DNA of 64,000 nt from Melioribacteraceae bacterium (GTDB lineage: Bacteria; Bacteroidota; Ignavibacteria; Ignavibacteriales; Melioribacteraceae). The stretch spans positions 62,001 through 126,000 of the forward strand of contig WYBN01000009.1 of NCBI GenBank assembly GCA_011525875.1, read 5' to 3'. A program made the translations under genes and the position numbers. Numbering within the stretch: the stretch's first letter is position 1; each line of letters begins with the position of its first letter. A model generated the notes under the pieces. The model did not search any database. It was not told the DNA's origin and saw nothing but the letters and a program-made list of their open reading frames with translations. This document shows positions 43,120 through 52,700 of the stretch, piece after piece.

Positions 43120-45160
43120 TTTGATAAAAAAGAAACCCGGAGTGAGTAATGCCAGGTTTATTTACCTGCCGCTGATAATTGTTCTTACCTTTCTCATTTA
43201 TTCCAACACACTCGATAATGAATTTCAGCTTGATGATAATCATGTTGTATTAAACAACGAAAAAATTATAGATCTCAATAACTTTGCGCATATCAAAGCA
43301 TGGCAAAGATTGACGTTCAGCAGACAGTTTGCATACTTAACTGTTGCGGCGAATTATGCAATACACGGATATGAAGTTTTCGGTTATCACCTCTTTAATA
43401 TAGTCGTTCATATAATCAATGCGCTTTTAGTTTTCCGTCTTGTGCTGCTTCTATTCTGTACGCACGTTTTACAAGCCCACCGGCTGAATGAATATAAATT
43501 TCAGATCGCTTTTTTTTCTGCACTATTATTTGCCGTACATCCCGTGCAGATTCAGGCTGTAGCATATATAACGCAGAGAATGGTTTCTTTGGCCGTGTTG
43601 TTTTATCTCGTTTCCGTCATTCTGTATTTAATGATGCGTTTAAAAATGAATGCCGAGGGAATAAATTCGAAGACAATATTGTATTTAGTGGGAATATTTA
43701 TTTCATTTCAGATGGGTAATTATTCAAAAGAAATCACTGCGTCTCTGCCTCTTGCTCTTATTTTGATCGAAACAATTTTTATTAGAAAACCAAGCGGTAA
43801 ACCCGACTTTAAAATTATTTCTTTAATGCTTGTTGGAATTGCGATTGTTTTTGCCGCCGTTTTATTAAAAGGTCTTCCAAAGCAAAGCGGCTCCGTTGAC
43901 CGGGACATCTACTTTTTAACACAATTAAATGTGCTTACAACTTACCTGCGCATTACTTTTCTTCCAGTCAATCTGCATGTTTTTTATGACTACCGGTTAT
44001 CGGAGTCGTTCTTTCAGTTAAAAACAATATTCTCTACATTATTGCTGGCAACTATACTGGCAACCGGCATTTTTTCTTATAAAAAGCATCCCGTAGTATC
44101 GTTTGCAATTTTTTGGTTTTTTATCACACAAATAATAGAGTCAAGTATTTTCCCTCTGCAGTATGTAATCTTTGAGTATAGGCTTTATCCATCCATCATC
44201 GGTTTTTCATTCGCAGTATCTTTCTATACATTGTATTTTTTCCGGGGGAAAATCCAATACGGCTATTCTGCTCTGGCAATAATAACCATTTTGTTGTCAG
44301 TTGTAACCTATCATGAAAACAATAAATGGCAGAACGGCGGAACTCTTTGGGAAAATAATATTGCTAAGGCGCCGAAGCACGCAAAGCCGTATAATTATCT
44401 CGGACATTACTTTTTGTACAAAGGGGAATACAACAAGGCGCTTCCTAATTTCACAAGGTCAATCGAACTGGATTCAACCTATACCGATCCTCTTAATCAT
44501 AGAGGTATTGTTTTCAAAGAAACCGGAAGATTCCGGGAAGCTCTTAACGATTTTAACAAAGCGATAGAAATTAATCCCGGGAATAAAATGTCGTTCAATA
44601 ACAGGGGTTATGCTTATCAAGCGCTTGGCGAGTATGGTAAAGCCGTTGTTGATTTTAAAAAAGCGATCGAACTTTATCCTGAATACCATAACGCCATGAA
44701 AAATCTTTCGGTTGTTTTACAAAAAATGAATCAATTCGAAGAAGCCTTGAATTACGCTAAAGCCGCAATTTATTTTGAAGATAAAATCGCTGATTATTTT
44801 AACAACAGGGGCAATGCCTTTTATTCACTCGGGATTTTGGATTCTGCCGAAGCTGATTTTAAATATGCTGTTCAATTAGATCCAAAGTATTACAGAGGCT
44901 GGAATAATATCGGGGTTGTTTATATGAAACTGGGAAAATATGACGAAGCGATTAATTATTTCTCGAAAACCATCGAGCTTAAAAACAACTTTATTGACGC
45001 ATACTTTAACCGTGCATACTGCTTGTATAACACCAGACGGATTACCCCGGCACTGCAGGATTTGCAGAAATGTTTCGAACTGGATTCATCGCACCAGGGG
45101 GCGCGTTCCCTTTATCAAAAAATATTTGATGAGTATTCCGGCAAGACTTCCGGGAAATAA
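43109..45160 (+). CDS. TMTC-like membrane glycosyltransferase with TPR repeats
   Basis: About 683 aa. The N-terminal half (to about residue 400) is a polytopic GT-C/DUF1736-type domain: FQLDDNHVVLNN after the first helix carries the acidic pair expected in the first external loop, and LLFAVHPVQIQAVAYITQR is a family hallmark. The C-terminal half has about eight TPRs (NYLGHYFLYKGEYNKALPNF and onward). Eukaryotic TMTCs O-mannosylate proteins; bacterial relatives are assumed to transfer sugars to exported proteins. The position between a VanZ-like gene and two giant secreted proteins suggests these as possible substrates, which is inference. Confidence 0.78.
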   Translation: MKNNLIKKKPGVSNARFIYLPLIIVLTFLIYSNTLDNEFQLDDNHVVLNNEKIIDLNNFAHIKAWQRLTFSRQFAYLTVAANYAIHGYEVFGYHLFNIVVHIINALLVFRLVLLLFCTHVLQAHRLNEYKFQIAFFSALLFAVHPVQIQAVAYITQRMVSLAVLFYLVSVILYLMMRLKMNAEGINSKTILYLVGIFISFQMGNYSKEITASLPLALILIETIFIRKPSGKPDFKIISLMLVGIAIVFAAVLLKGLPKQSGSVDRDIYFLTQLNVLTTYLRITFLPVNLHVFYDYRLSESFFQLKTIFSTLLLATILATGIFSYKKHPVVSFAIFWFFITQIIESSIFPLQYVIFEYRLYPSIIGFSFAVSFYTLYFFRGKIQYGYSALAIITILLSVVTYHENNKWQNGGTLWENNIAKAPKHAKPYNYLGHYFLYKGEYNKALPNFTRSIELDSTYTDPLNHRGIVFKETGRFREALNDFNKAIEINPGNKMSFNNRGYAYQALGEYGKAVVDFKKAIELYPEYHNAMKNLSVVLQKMNQFEEALNYAKAAIYFEDKIADYFNNRGNAFYSLGILDSAEADFKYAVQLDPKYYRGWNNIGVVYMKLGKYDEAINYFSKTIELKNNFIDAYFNRAYCLYNTRRITPALQDLQKCFELDSSHQGARSLYQKIFDEYSGKTSGK

Positions 45161-45194
45161 AAAACATCCTTCAGTAAATTATGATAGTTGTCAC

Positions 45195-45228
45195 ATTCTA
45201 AAATATTTATTGCTTTCAATCTTAGAAT
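45195..45228. repeat. Inverted repeat upstream of the first giant GEVED protein gene
   Basis: ATTCTAA (45195-45201) and TTAGAAT (45222-45228) form a 7-bp inverted repeat with a 20-base spacer, 69 bp before the start codon. The same half-sites occur fused as TTAGAATTCTAA before the paralogous gene. The words are AT-rich, so this may be chance. Confidence 0.25.
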
Positions 45229-45296
45229 CTCGTATGTTTAACCAGCCTTCATATCCTGTTTTAATCGTCCGAGAAATAAAATAAGTTGGAGCCGTT

Positions 45297-48200
45297 ATGT
45301 TTTTAAGAAAAATAATCTATCCGGTATTTTTATTTTTTGCATTAAATTTTTCCGTCAGCGCCAATGATCTTTGGCCTCAATATCCTTTTCCTAATTCCAC
45401 AAGTGGACCGCATTACACTGGACAGCCTATTACAGTTGAATTTCAGATATATTTCGCTTACAATTATCCGGTGAACGCGAGTGAATGGTACGTCCTTGTA
45501 GAAATTATCTGTGATGACGTCACTGTTTTTACATCAACTGTACCGGGGGTTGACAGAAATTCGGGACAGATAATCGGCGCTTTAAATATGTCGGTTGAAA
45601 CCCCTTACATTTCCGAGGTTCCGGGTAATTGCGATATAATCATTACCGTAAATTATCGTTATGATATCAATCAAAATAATGATGTTTGTTCTGATAATTT
45701 CACAGTTTACGGTGAGCCGGATTTAATCTCGGGCATTACACCTTCTTCCGGTTCAACTGTTGATTATTCACCGGCACAATCTTTTAGTTGGACTAACGGC
45801 TCTTCACCGATTACGAACACTATTGCTGTATTATCTCCGGTTACACCGGGCAGCGTTCCAAGTATAACTCAAACTATTGGTTCTCCTTTTAATTCATTTA
45901 CCCCGCAAGATGATTTATTCCCATCTACACAGTACCAGCTTAATATTATTCAAGAAAACCCGGGCGGGCAGACTACAAACGGTCCTTTTAATTACACAAC
46001 GCGGGATGAACCATGTTCGCCGCCCGTTACAATTACTTATCCAGAAAACGGCGCCACGGATATTTTATATTACCCGCCCCCAAATGTTGAATGGACTTCA
46101 TCGACTAATACTGGCGCTCAGGGCTTTGACGTTTTTATGGGCAACACTCTATCTGACGTAGACCCTAACACTGCAATTCCCATCACCAACACTCTTCCGG
46201 GGGTAACTTCTTTTCCTGTTCCCGATAATCTCCTCGGCGCTAATCGAGATGTTTATGTGAGGATTGGGACGAGTTGTCCCGACGGCACAAGTTATTCTGA
46301 TATTACAACTTTTACTTTTGGCGACAGACACTGTCCCCAAACGCCTTCTATTTTATTTCCCGAGAATGGCAGCTTAAATGTTCCTCATTCACCTTTTGTA
46401 CCGATTGAAATCGTTTCTTTAGATCTGACTTCGTCAGAGCCTGTAAGAACAAACATATTTGTGGGCACTTCAGAAAGCAGCGTTGATCCTAGTACATCAT
46501 CTCCAATAACAAATACGGTCAATTTCGGGCAAACTATTTTTCCGATAACAGGCTTGCAGCCGGGGCAGGATTATTTTGCCAGGGCAACTTTTGAATGCGG
46601 CGATGGAGAGGATCAGAATACCATAGTTGGCGGCGTAAGCACATTCCGGACGGCAGAAGGCACCAATATCTCGGGTAGCGTTAGGAAAACTTATGCACTA
46701 AGTTCGTCAGAATTTCAAGTTGACTCTTTCTTCGATGTGTTTGTCGAAATTCAAGTTCCTGTTAACGATAATCAAACCGCTGGAGTTCAAAAAGAAACAC
46801 AAGTTGATAATGAGGGAAATTTCTCATTTGAGAATTTACCACCCGGCGATTATACGGTGGGAATTAGAACGCCCGACGGATGGACTTACGTAACACCATC
46901 GGGTGGTGTATATCAAGGCACAATTACTCCCGGGCAAGATATTATTGATTTGCCTTTCATTTTAATACCTCCTCCCTCTGAAATTACAGGCGAGAAATGG
47001 AAGGATGATAATAGTGACGGTATTAAAGATAATAACGAGGAAAGACTATCCGATTGGCAGATATTCCTAAACGGGACTTCGTTTGCCGGAAATACAGTCT
47101 CAATGGCTACATCAACAGGCTCTAACGGCGCCTACAAATTTGAGAATGTTCCGCCAGGCAATTACTCTGTAACTGAAGGGGAAGTAGAAGGCTGGTTTCA
47201 AATTTTCCCCAGTAGTGGGGGGCATAATTTGAGTAATATTGATGACGGCATTAATTACGAGTTTATCGACTTTGGAAATGCTCCACCCGGACAGATATGC
47301 GGTAGAAAGATTCACGATAGAAACGGAAATGGAATACGGGAGGTTGATGAAGTTGGTTTGGACGGCGTACTAATCAAACTTTATAAGGGCGGGGTTTTAA
47401 TAGCCCAGCAGTTAACTTATTCTGATGATTTGAATGGCGACGGTGTAATTGATCCCCGCACAGAATCAGGCTTTTTCTGCTTTACTAATCTTGAACCTGC
47501 TTTTTATATTGTTGAGGAAGAGGTTCCGCGCGGGTGGGCACAGACGGCTCCTTCAAATCCCGATCATTTCGAAATTGAACTCCTGCCCGGTATGCAGGTC
47601 TCGAATTTACTTTTCGGCAACCGCTGTGATGAATTCGATTTCGGCGACCTTCCCGAACCAATTGACCCTGTTGCCGGCTGCCTTCTCGGGCAATGCTACC
47701 CAACCTTACTGCCGCTGGGCGCCTATCATGCAGCTATCGGTCCAATGCTCGGCAATGTGAGAGATACAGAATTGAACGGTCAGCCGGATTTCTTTGCTAT
47801 GGGTGATGATACAACCAACTTTGATGAAGACGGCGTAAGATTTATTATATTTGAGCCGGGCGGCAACGGAAGAGTACAGGTAACTATAACAGGAGCAAAT
47901 GAGGATTTCCCTTGTTACTTAAGTGCATGGATTGATTTTGATGGCGATGGATTTCTTGGCACCGGAATCCTCAGCCCGGGTGAAAACATTTTGTTAGCTG
48001 AGAAGATTAATGCTGCCGGTACATATTCATTCGAATTTGATGTCCCCGCAGATGTTCCTAATGGAGGTTATGCAAGATTCAGGCTGGGTACATCCGAACA
48101 ATCGGTGCAGTTTCCATTTGGAGGAGCGCTCGACGGTGAAGTCGAAGATTATATAGCGATAGGATTAGATTACGGTGATGCGCCTGATTCATCCTTCGAA

Positions 48201-49565
48201 GAATATCCCGACTTACCTTTCGGCTATCCAACTAAACTTGTCGATAATGGTGCAAGGCATATTCCCATTTCCACAATTAGATTAGGTGCTATAATTACAG
48301 ATGGGGATAACGACGGTCAGCCTGGTCCTTTGGCTAATGGCGATGACAATGAAAACCGTCCAGATGAAGACGGTATAGAATTCGGCGATGGTTTTGTTAC
48401 AATTTACAGAGGACCCGACCCTGACAACGGAAATCGAAATCTAACTATTTATGGAATAATAAGAGAAGCGACAGCAAAACTTAAACCTTTGGCTTCCATT
48501 TCGGGTTATCTGAATGCATGGATTGACTTCAACGGCGACGGAATTTGGAATGATGAAGACGAACATATATTCAAAAATGAACCCGTTCAACCAGGCCCGA
48601 ATTACACTACTTTATCTTTCGATGTTCCTATGGATGAATATGCGGGAGGAACATATGCCAGATTTAGGTTTAGCACTCAAACAGATTTGAAGCCTACTGG
48701 ACCGGCTGTTAACGGTGAGGTTGAAGATTATTTGATTCTAATTCTATTCCCCCTCGATTTTGGCGATGCACCCGACCCATATTCGACTCTTTCTGCAAAC
48801 GGCGGCGCAAAGCATATTATCGGCAGCTATTATCTCGGCGAAATAATTGATGCCGATGGTGACGGACAGCCTGATGCAGATGCATTGGGAGATGATAATT
48901 CGAATCTGGATGATGAAGACGGAGTTATATTCCTGACACAGTTAGTTAAATCCAAGGAAGCTGAGGTGGAAATATTTGTCAATGCACCTGCAGGTCAAGC
49001 CGGCTTCTTGAATGCCTGGATTGATTATAACCAAGATGGTATATGGGATCCCGTAAAAGAATCAATCGCTTCCGATAAACAATTGTTTGCAGGTTTAGAC
49101 ACATTAAGATTCACGGTGCCTGATACAGCCTCAAAGGGAACATCATTCGCAAGATTCCGATTCGCCGATAATAGAGGCGTTGGCCCTGATGATAATGTTA
49201 ACTTTGAAAACGTTATGCTTCTCGTAGGTGAGGTTGAAGACTATCTTGTAGTGATTGATTCATTATCAGTTTCCGTTGATGACGGCATAAGCTTTATTCC
49301 AACGGAATTTAAACTTCATCAGAATTATCCGAATCCGTTTAACCCGGTCACAACCATTACTTATGATGTTGTTAAAGCGGCTCATGTTCATTTGGTTGTA
49401 TATAATATTTTGGGGCAGCGTTTGGCTGTGATGGTAAATGAAACCAAAGCGCCTGGCAGATATCATGCGCTCTTCGGAACGGAAGGACTGCCTTCGGGGA
49501 TTTATATTTACCAGATTGAAATGGGCGACTACATAAAAACAATGAAAATGATATTGATGAAATAA
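45297..49565 (+). CDS. Giant secreted SdrD B-like/GEVED repeat protein with T9SS sorting domain
   Basis: A 1422-aa exported protein. Order: signal peptide (1-22); fibronectin-like/Ig-like segments (to about 450); a carboxypeptidase-regulatory-like domain (about 457-560); two SdrD B-like domains with Asp-rich DDNSDGIKDNNEE-type calcium loops (about 565-665 and 668-778); three GEVED domains (about 779-960, 958-1155, 1153-1320), each ending GEVEDY; and a type IX sorting domain (NYPNPFNPVTTI, about 1338-1422). A GGAG ribosome-binding site precedes the ATG. It is probably a cell-surface or released stalk-like adhesin; the ligand is unknown. It is paralogous to the next gene but has one extra GEVED domain. 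Confidence 0.85.
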   Translation: MFLRKIIYPVFLFFALNFSVSANDLWPQYPFPNSTSGPHYTGQPITVEFQIYFAYNYPVNASEWYVLVEIICDDVTVFTSTVPGVDRNSGQIIGALNMSVETPYISEVPGNCDIIITVNYRYDINQNNDVCSDNFTVYGEPDLISGITPSSGSTVDYSPAQSFSWTNGSSPITNTIAVLSPVTPGSVPSITQTIGSPFNSFTPQDDLFPSTQYQLNIIQENPGGQTTNGPFNYTTRDEPCSPPVTITYPENGATDILYYPPPNVEWTSSTNTGAQGFDVFMGNTLSDVDPNTAIPITNTLPGVTSFPVPDNLLGANRDVYVRIGTSCPDGTSYSDITTFTFGDRHCPQTPSILFPENGSLNVPHSPFVPIEIVSLDLTSSEPVRTNIFVGTSESSVDPSTSSPITNTVNFGQTIFPITGLQPGQDYFARATFECGDGEDQNTIVGGVSTFRTAEGTNISGSVRKTYALSSSEFQVDSFFDVFVEIQVPVNDNQTAGVQKETQVDNEGNFSFENLPPGDYTVGIRTPDGWTYVTPSGGVYQGTITPGQDIIDLPFILIPPPSEITGEKWKDDNSDGIKDNNEERLSDWQIFLNGTSFAGNTVSMATSTGSNGAYKFENVPPGNYSVTEGEVEGWFQIFPSSGGHNLSNIDDGINYEFIDFGNAPPGQICGRKIHDRNGNGIREVDEVGLDGVLIKLYKGGVLIAQQLTYSDDLNGDGVIDPRTESGFFCFTNLEPAFYIVEEEVPRGWAQTAPSNPDHFEIELLPGMQVSNLLFGNRCDEFDFGDLPEPIDPVAGCLLGQCYPTLLPLGAYHAAIGPMLGNVRDTELNGQPDFFAMGDDTTNFDEDGVRFIIFEPGGNGRVQVTITGANEDFPCYLSAWIDFDGDGFLGTGILSPGENILLAEKINAAGTYSFEFDVPADVPNGGYARFRLGTSEQSVQFPFGGALDGEVEDYIAIGLDYGDAPDSSFEEYPDLPFGYPTKLVDNGARHIPISTIRLGAIITDGDNDGQPGPLANGDDNENRPDEDGIEFGDGFVTIYRGPDPDNGNRNLTIYGIIREATAKLKPLASISGYLNAWIDFNGDGIWNDEDEHIFKNEPVQPGPNYTTLSFDVPMDEYAGGTYARFRFSTQTDLKPTGPAVNGEVEDYLILILFPLDFGDAPDPYSTLSANGGAKHIIGSYYLGEIIDADGDGQPDADALGDDNSNLDDEDGVIFLTQLVKSKEAEVEIFVNAPAGQAGFLNAWIDYNQDGIWDPVKESIASDKQLFAGLDTLRFTVPDTASKGTSFARFRFADNRGVGPDDNVNFENVMLLVGEVEDYLVVIDSLSVSVDDGISFIPTEFKLHQNYPNPFNPVTTITYDVVKAAHVHLVVYNILGQRLAVMVNETKAPGRYHALFGTEGLPSGIYIYQIEMGDYIKTMKMILMK

Positions 49566-49618
49566 AATTTAAAACTCTCATCAAAGCCCGGAGGAAAAAC
49601 TTTCGGGCTTTTTTATTT
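49473..49618 (+). repeat. Near-identical 3' block, copy 1 (sorting tail plus terminator)
   Basis: About 146 bases covering the last 30 codons, the untranslated tail and the terminator of the first giant gene. They match 53359-53504 with about four differences, including at silent codon positions and in non-coding DNA. The sequences upstream in the same domains are much more diverged. The pattern suggests recent gene conversion or recombination between the two paralogues. Confidence 0.85.
49583..49617 (+). terminator. Rho-independent terminator after the first giant gene
   Basis: AAAGCCCG (49583-49590) pairs with CGGGCTTT (49604-49611), followed by TTTATTTTA. The stem-loop starts 17 bases after the stop codon. 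A nearly identical structure follows the paralogous gene. Confidence 0.85.
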
Positions 49619-49724
49619 TAAAATTTGCCTGATATCACACTTCCTAAAAATCATCATGAATTAACAGCAAACTCTTGCCAAAGAATTAATAAAAATTTAT
49701 ATTTATAACACTCTTTAGTCCTAT

Positions 49725-49736
49725 TTAGAATTCTAA
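49725..49736. promoter_or_regulatory. 12-bp palindrome upstream of the second giant gene
   Basis: TTAGAATTCTAA is a perfect palindrome 28 bp before the start codon and is built from the same half-sites as the inverted repeat before the first paralogue. It could be an operator shared by both genes; its AT content makes chance a real alternative. Confidence 0.3.
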
Positions 49737-49764
49737 TAAAATTATATATAAATGGGGCAGTGAT

Positions 49765-52700
49765 ATGAAATCACCAAGAGTTCTTTATGTATTTATTTTA
49801 CTACTTTTCTTATTGTTCTCACAAATTTCAGCCGGCGAAAAATTAGCTGGTAATGATTTAATAGCATCAAATCCAAATCCCGGTTCTAGTACCGGTCAGC
49901 ACTTTATAGGACAAACTTATTATCCCTCGGTGGATGTGCAGGCTGCATATAGTTATCCGGTCGATCCTGCAAGCTGGTGGGTTCTGTTTGATATCATTCA
50001 AAACGGTCAATCCGTGTATTTAGGAAGCGCTTCGGGTGTTGATCTTAGTTCGGGCAGGGCAACAGTTACATCCGGAGTTCCATTTTCTCCGACGACGTCT
50101 GGATCTTATGAAATTATTGTAGACATTAATTATCCAGATGATTTTAACCAAAACAATAATACTGCATCAAATGATTTTGCGATATACGGACCTCCAGGGG
50201 CAATACAGGGCCCGAGTCCTTCTCCGGGCTCAGTAATAGATTACGCACCGGCACAAACCTTTATTTGGGGAAATTGCACCAATCCAATTACATTAACTCA
50301 AACAGTGCTTTCACCTGTTAATCCACTCATTGGAGAGGCATTGACAACCACATTAGATTCTCCAGGCGGACATTACTGGACGCCACCCAACGACTTAGAG
50401 CCGTCAACGGAATATGATCTTGAAATTCATCAATCCAATCCGGCAGGTACAACAGTTAACGGACCTTACAGATATTCTACCAAAGCAGAACCTTGTGCGC
50501 CAAGTGTACAAATTATTGAACCTGAAAATGGGGCGGTAGATGTACCGTTAAATCCGGTTGAGTTAGTTTGGGGCGAATCTACGAATCCTGCTCTTACAGG
50601 TTATGATGTTTGGTTATCAACAGAAGCCTCGGGTGTGGATCCATCCGCTGTTCCAGCGTATTCGAGTATTGACCCCGGTCAGACGACAGCGCCGATTCCC
50701 TGGGAAATGCGTGAACCAGGTAACACTGTTTATGCACGAGTGGGTGCAAACTGCCCCGACGGCACGAGCTACTCTGATGTCTCTTCATGGACTTTTGGCG
50801 ATGACCGCTGGCCCGACCCTCCGGTGTTTGTAGACCCATTAACGGGTGAAGTGTTAGCCCATGTGCCTAAAATAGCAGTGGAATTAGAAACTCCTGTTAT
50901 TATGCCGACCGGACCTGTTACTACCGATATCTGGTTGGGTCCAAGTTTAAGCGATGTAACACCGGGGACAAACTTTGCAGTTACTAATACAGTTGGCTTC
51001 GATCAGACACTTATATATCTGCCTGGTCCTTTTGAGACTGATCAGGATTACTTTATTCGCGCCGTTTACAATTGCGGCGAAGGGGATGATTTGCTTCAGT
51101 TGTTAAGTGATATTGTGAGTTTTAAAACAGCTCCTGGTAGTAGTATTTCGGGAAGTGTTTCGAAAACTTATGACCCCAATCTTCCAGGTTCGAGCTTTAG
51201 TCCTCCTTTCGAAGTTCAAGTCCAAGTTGAAGTTCCGATAAGAGATAATGAAACATCGGTTGAAGAAAGAAGTGTGCCCATAGATCAAAGCGGGCAATTC
51301 ACTTTACCTGATTTACCTTTTGGAGATTATGAATTACAATTACAAACGCCTCCCGGCTGGACTTATGTTACTCCTTCGGATGGGGCATATCAAGGGTATC
51401 TTGAGCCGGGGCAAAATATTCCCGGGCGGGAATTCATTATCATACCACCACCGGCAAAGATTAGCGGTGAGAAATGGAAGGATGATGACGGCGATGGCGA
51501 GAAAGATGATAATGAAAATAAAATTCCCGGCTGGCAGATAACATTAAACGGTAATTCTTATGCCGGCAATTCAATTAGTATGTCAACGCCAACTGCAGAA
51601 GACGGAGGTTATGTATTCGAAAATGTTCCCCCCGGAAGTTATGTAATCACCGAAGCAGATGTTTCCGGCTGGACACAAACCTTTCCGCCGGAAGGCGAGC
51701 ATAATGTTGAAGTTGACAACGGCGAAAACGAAGAAAATAAAGATTTTGGCAACGCACCTCCCGGACTAATATCCGGTTATAAATTTCATGATATTAACAA
51801 CAATGGTCAGTGGGATGACAGCGAACCGGGTTTAAACGGAGTTGAGATTTCTTTGATTCAAAATGGCTCTATTCTTTCTTCAACGATTACGAATACTAAT
51901 GATGCAAACGGGGATTTCTTAATCGACCCCGAATTTGAAAACGGCTATTTTATTTTCAGAAATCTTGAACCGGGTGTTTATATCGTTGCCGAAGAATCAC
52001 CCCCGGGGTGGATTCAAACTGTTCCGGGCGACCCAGGATATTATGAGGTTAACTTAGAACCCGGCGGACAAATTACGGACTTGGTTTTCGGAAATATGTA
52101 TCCAGACGGTCTCGATTTTGGCGATCTTCCTGAACCGATTGATGATTTAAGTTCATGTCTTTTGCCCCAATGTTATCCGACAACACTTCCTTTCGGGGCA
52201 CATCATGCAGCAATCGGTCCAATGCTCGGATTGTTAAGAGACATTGAACCTAACGGGCAGCCCGAATTATACGCAAGAGGAGATGATACCAATAACTTTG
52301 ATGAAGACGGCGTGAGTTTCTTAAAATTTGTTCCCGGTTCTAAAGGCGAGGCAGAAGTTACCATCACCGGCACTCAAGATGATTTTCCGTGTTACCTGAG
52401 CGCATGGATCGACTTTAACGGCGACGGTTTCTTGGGGTTTGGTGGAATAAACCCGGAAGAAAAAATTCTTTCTGAAAGAATTGATGCCGGCGGCACTTAT
52501 ACTTTTGAGTTTGATATTCCCATGGAAATCGTAAGCTCAAGTTACTCGAGGTTTAGATTAAGCACTAAAGAAGCGTGTGTCGATTTGCCTTTTGGTCCTG
52601 CTATTGACGGGGAAGTGGAAGATTATTACGCCTATGGATTTGATTTTGGCGATGCACCAATGCCTTATCCGACTTTAGCGGCAGACGGCGGCGCAAAACA

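Noticed and set aside
48980..49010. PAGQAG stretch in the first giant protein as an inserted palindromic repeat
   Set aside because: The paralogue has PGLPG at the same place with the same length, so there is no insertion.
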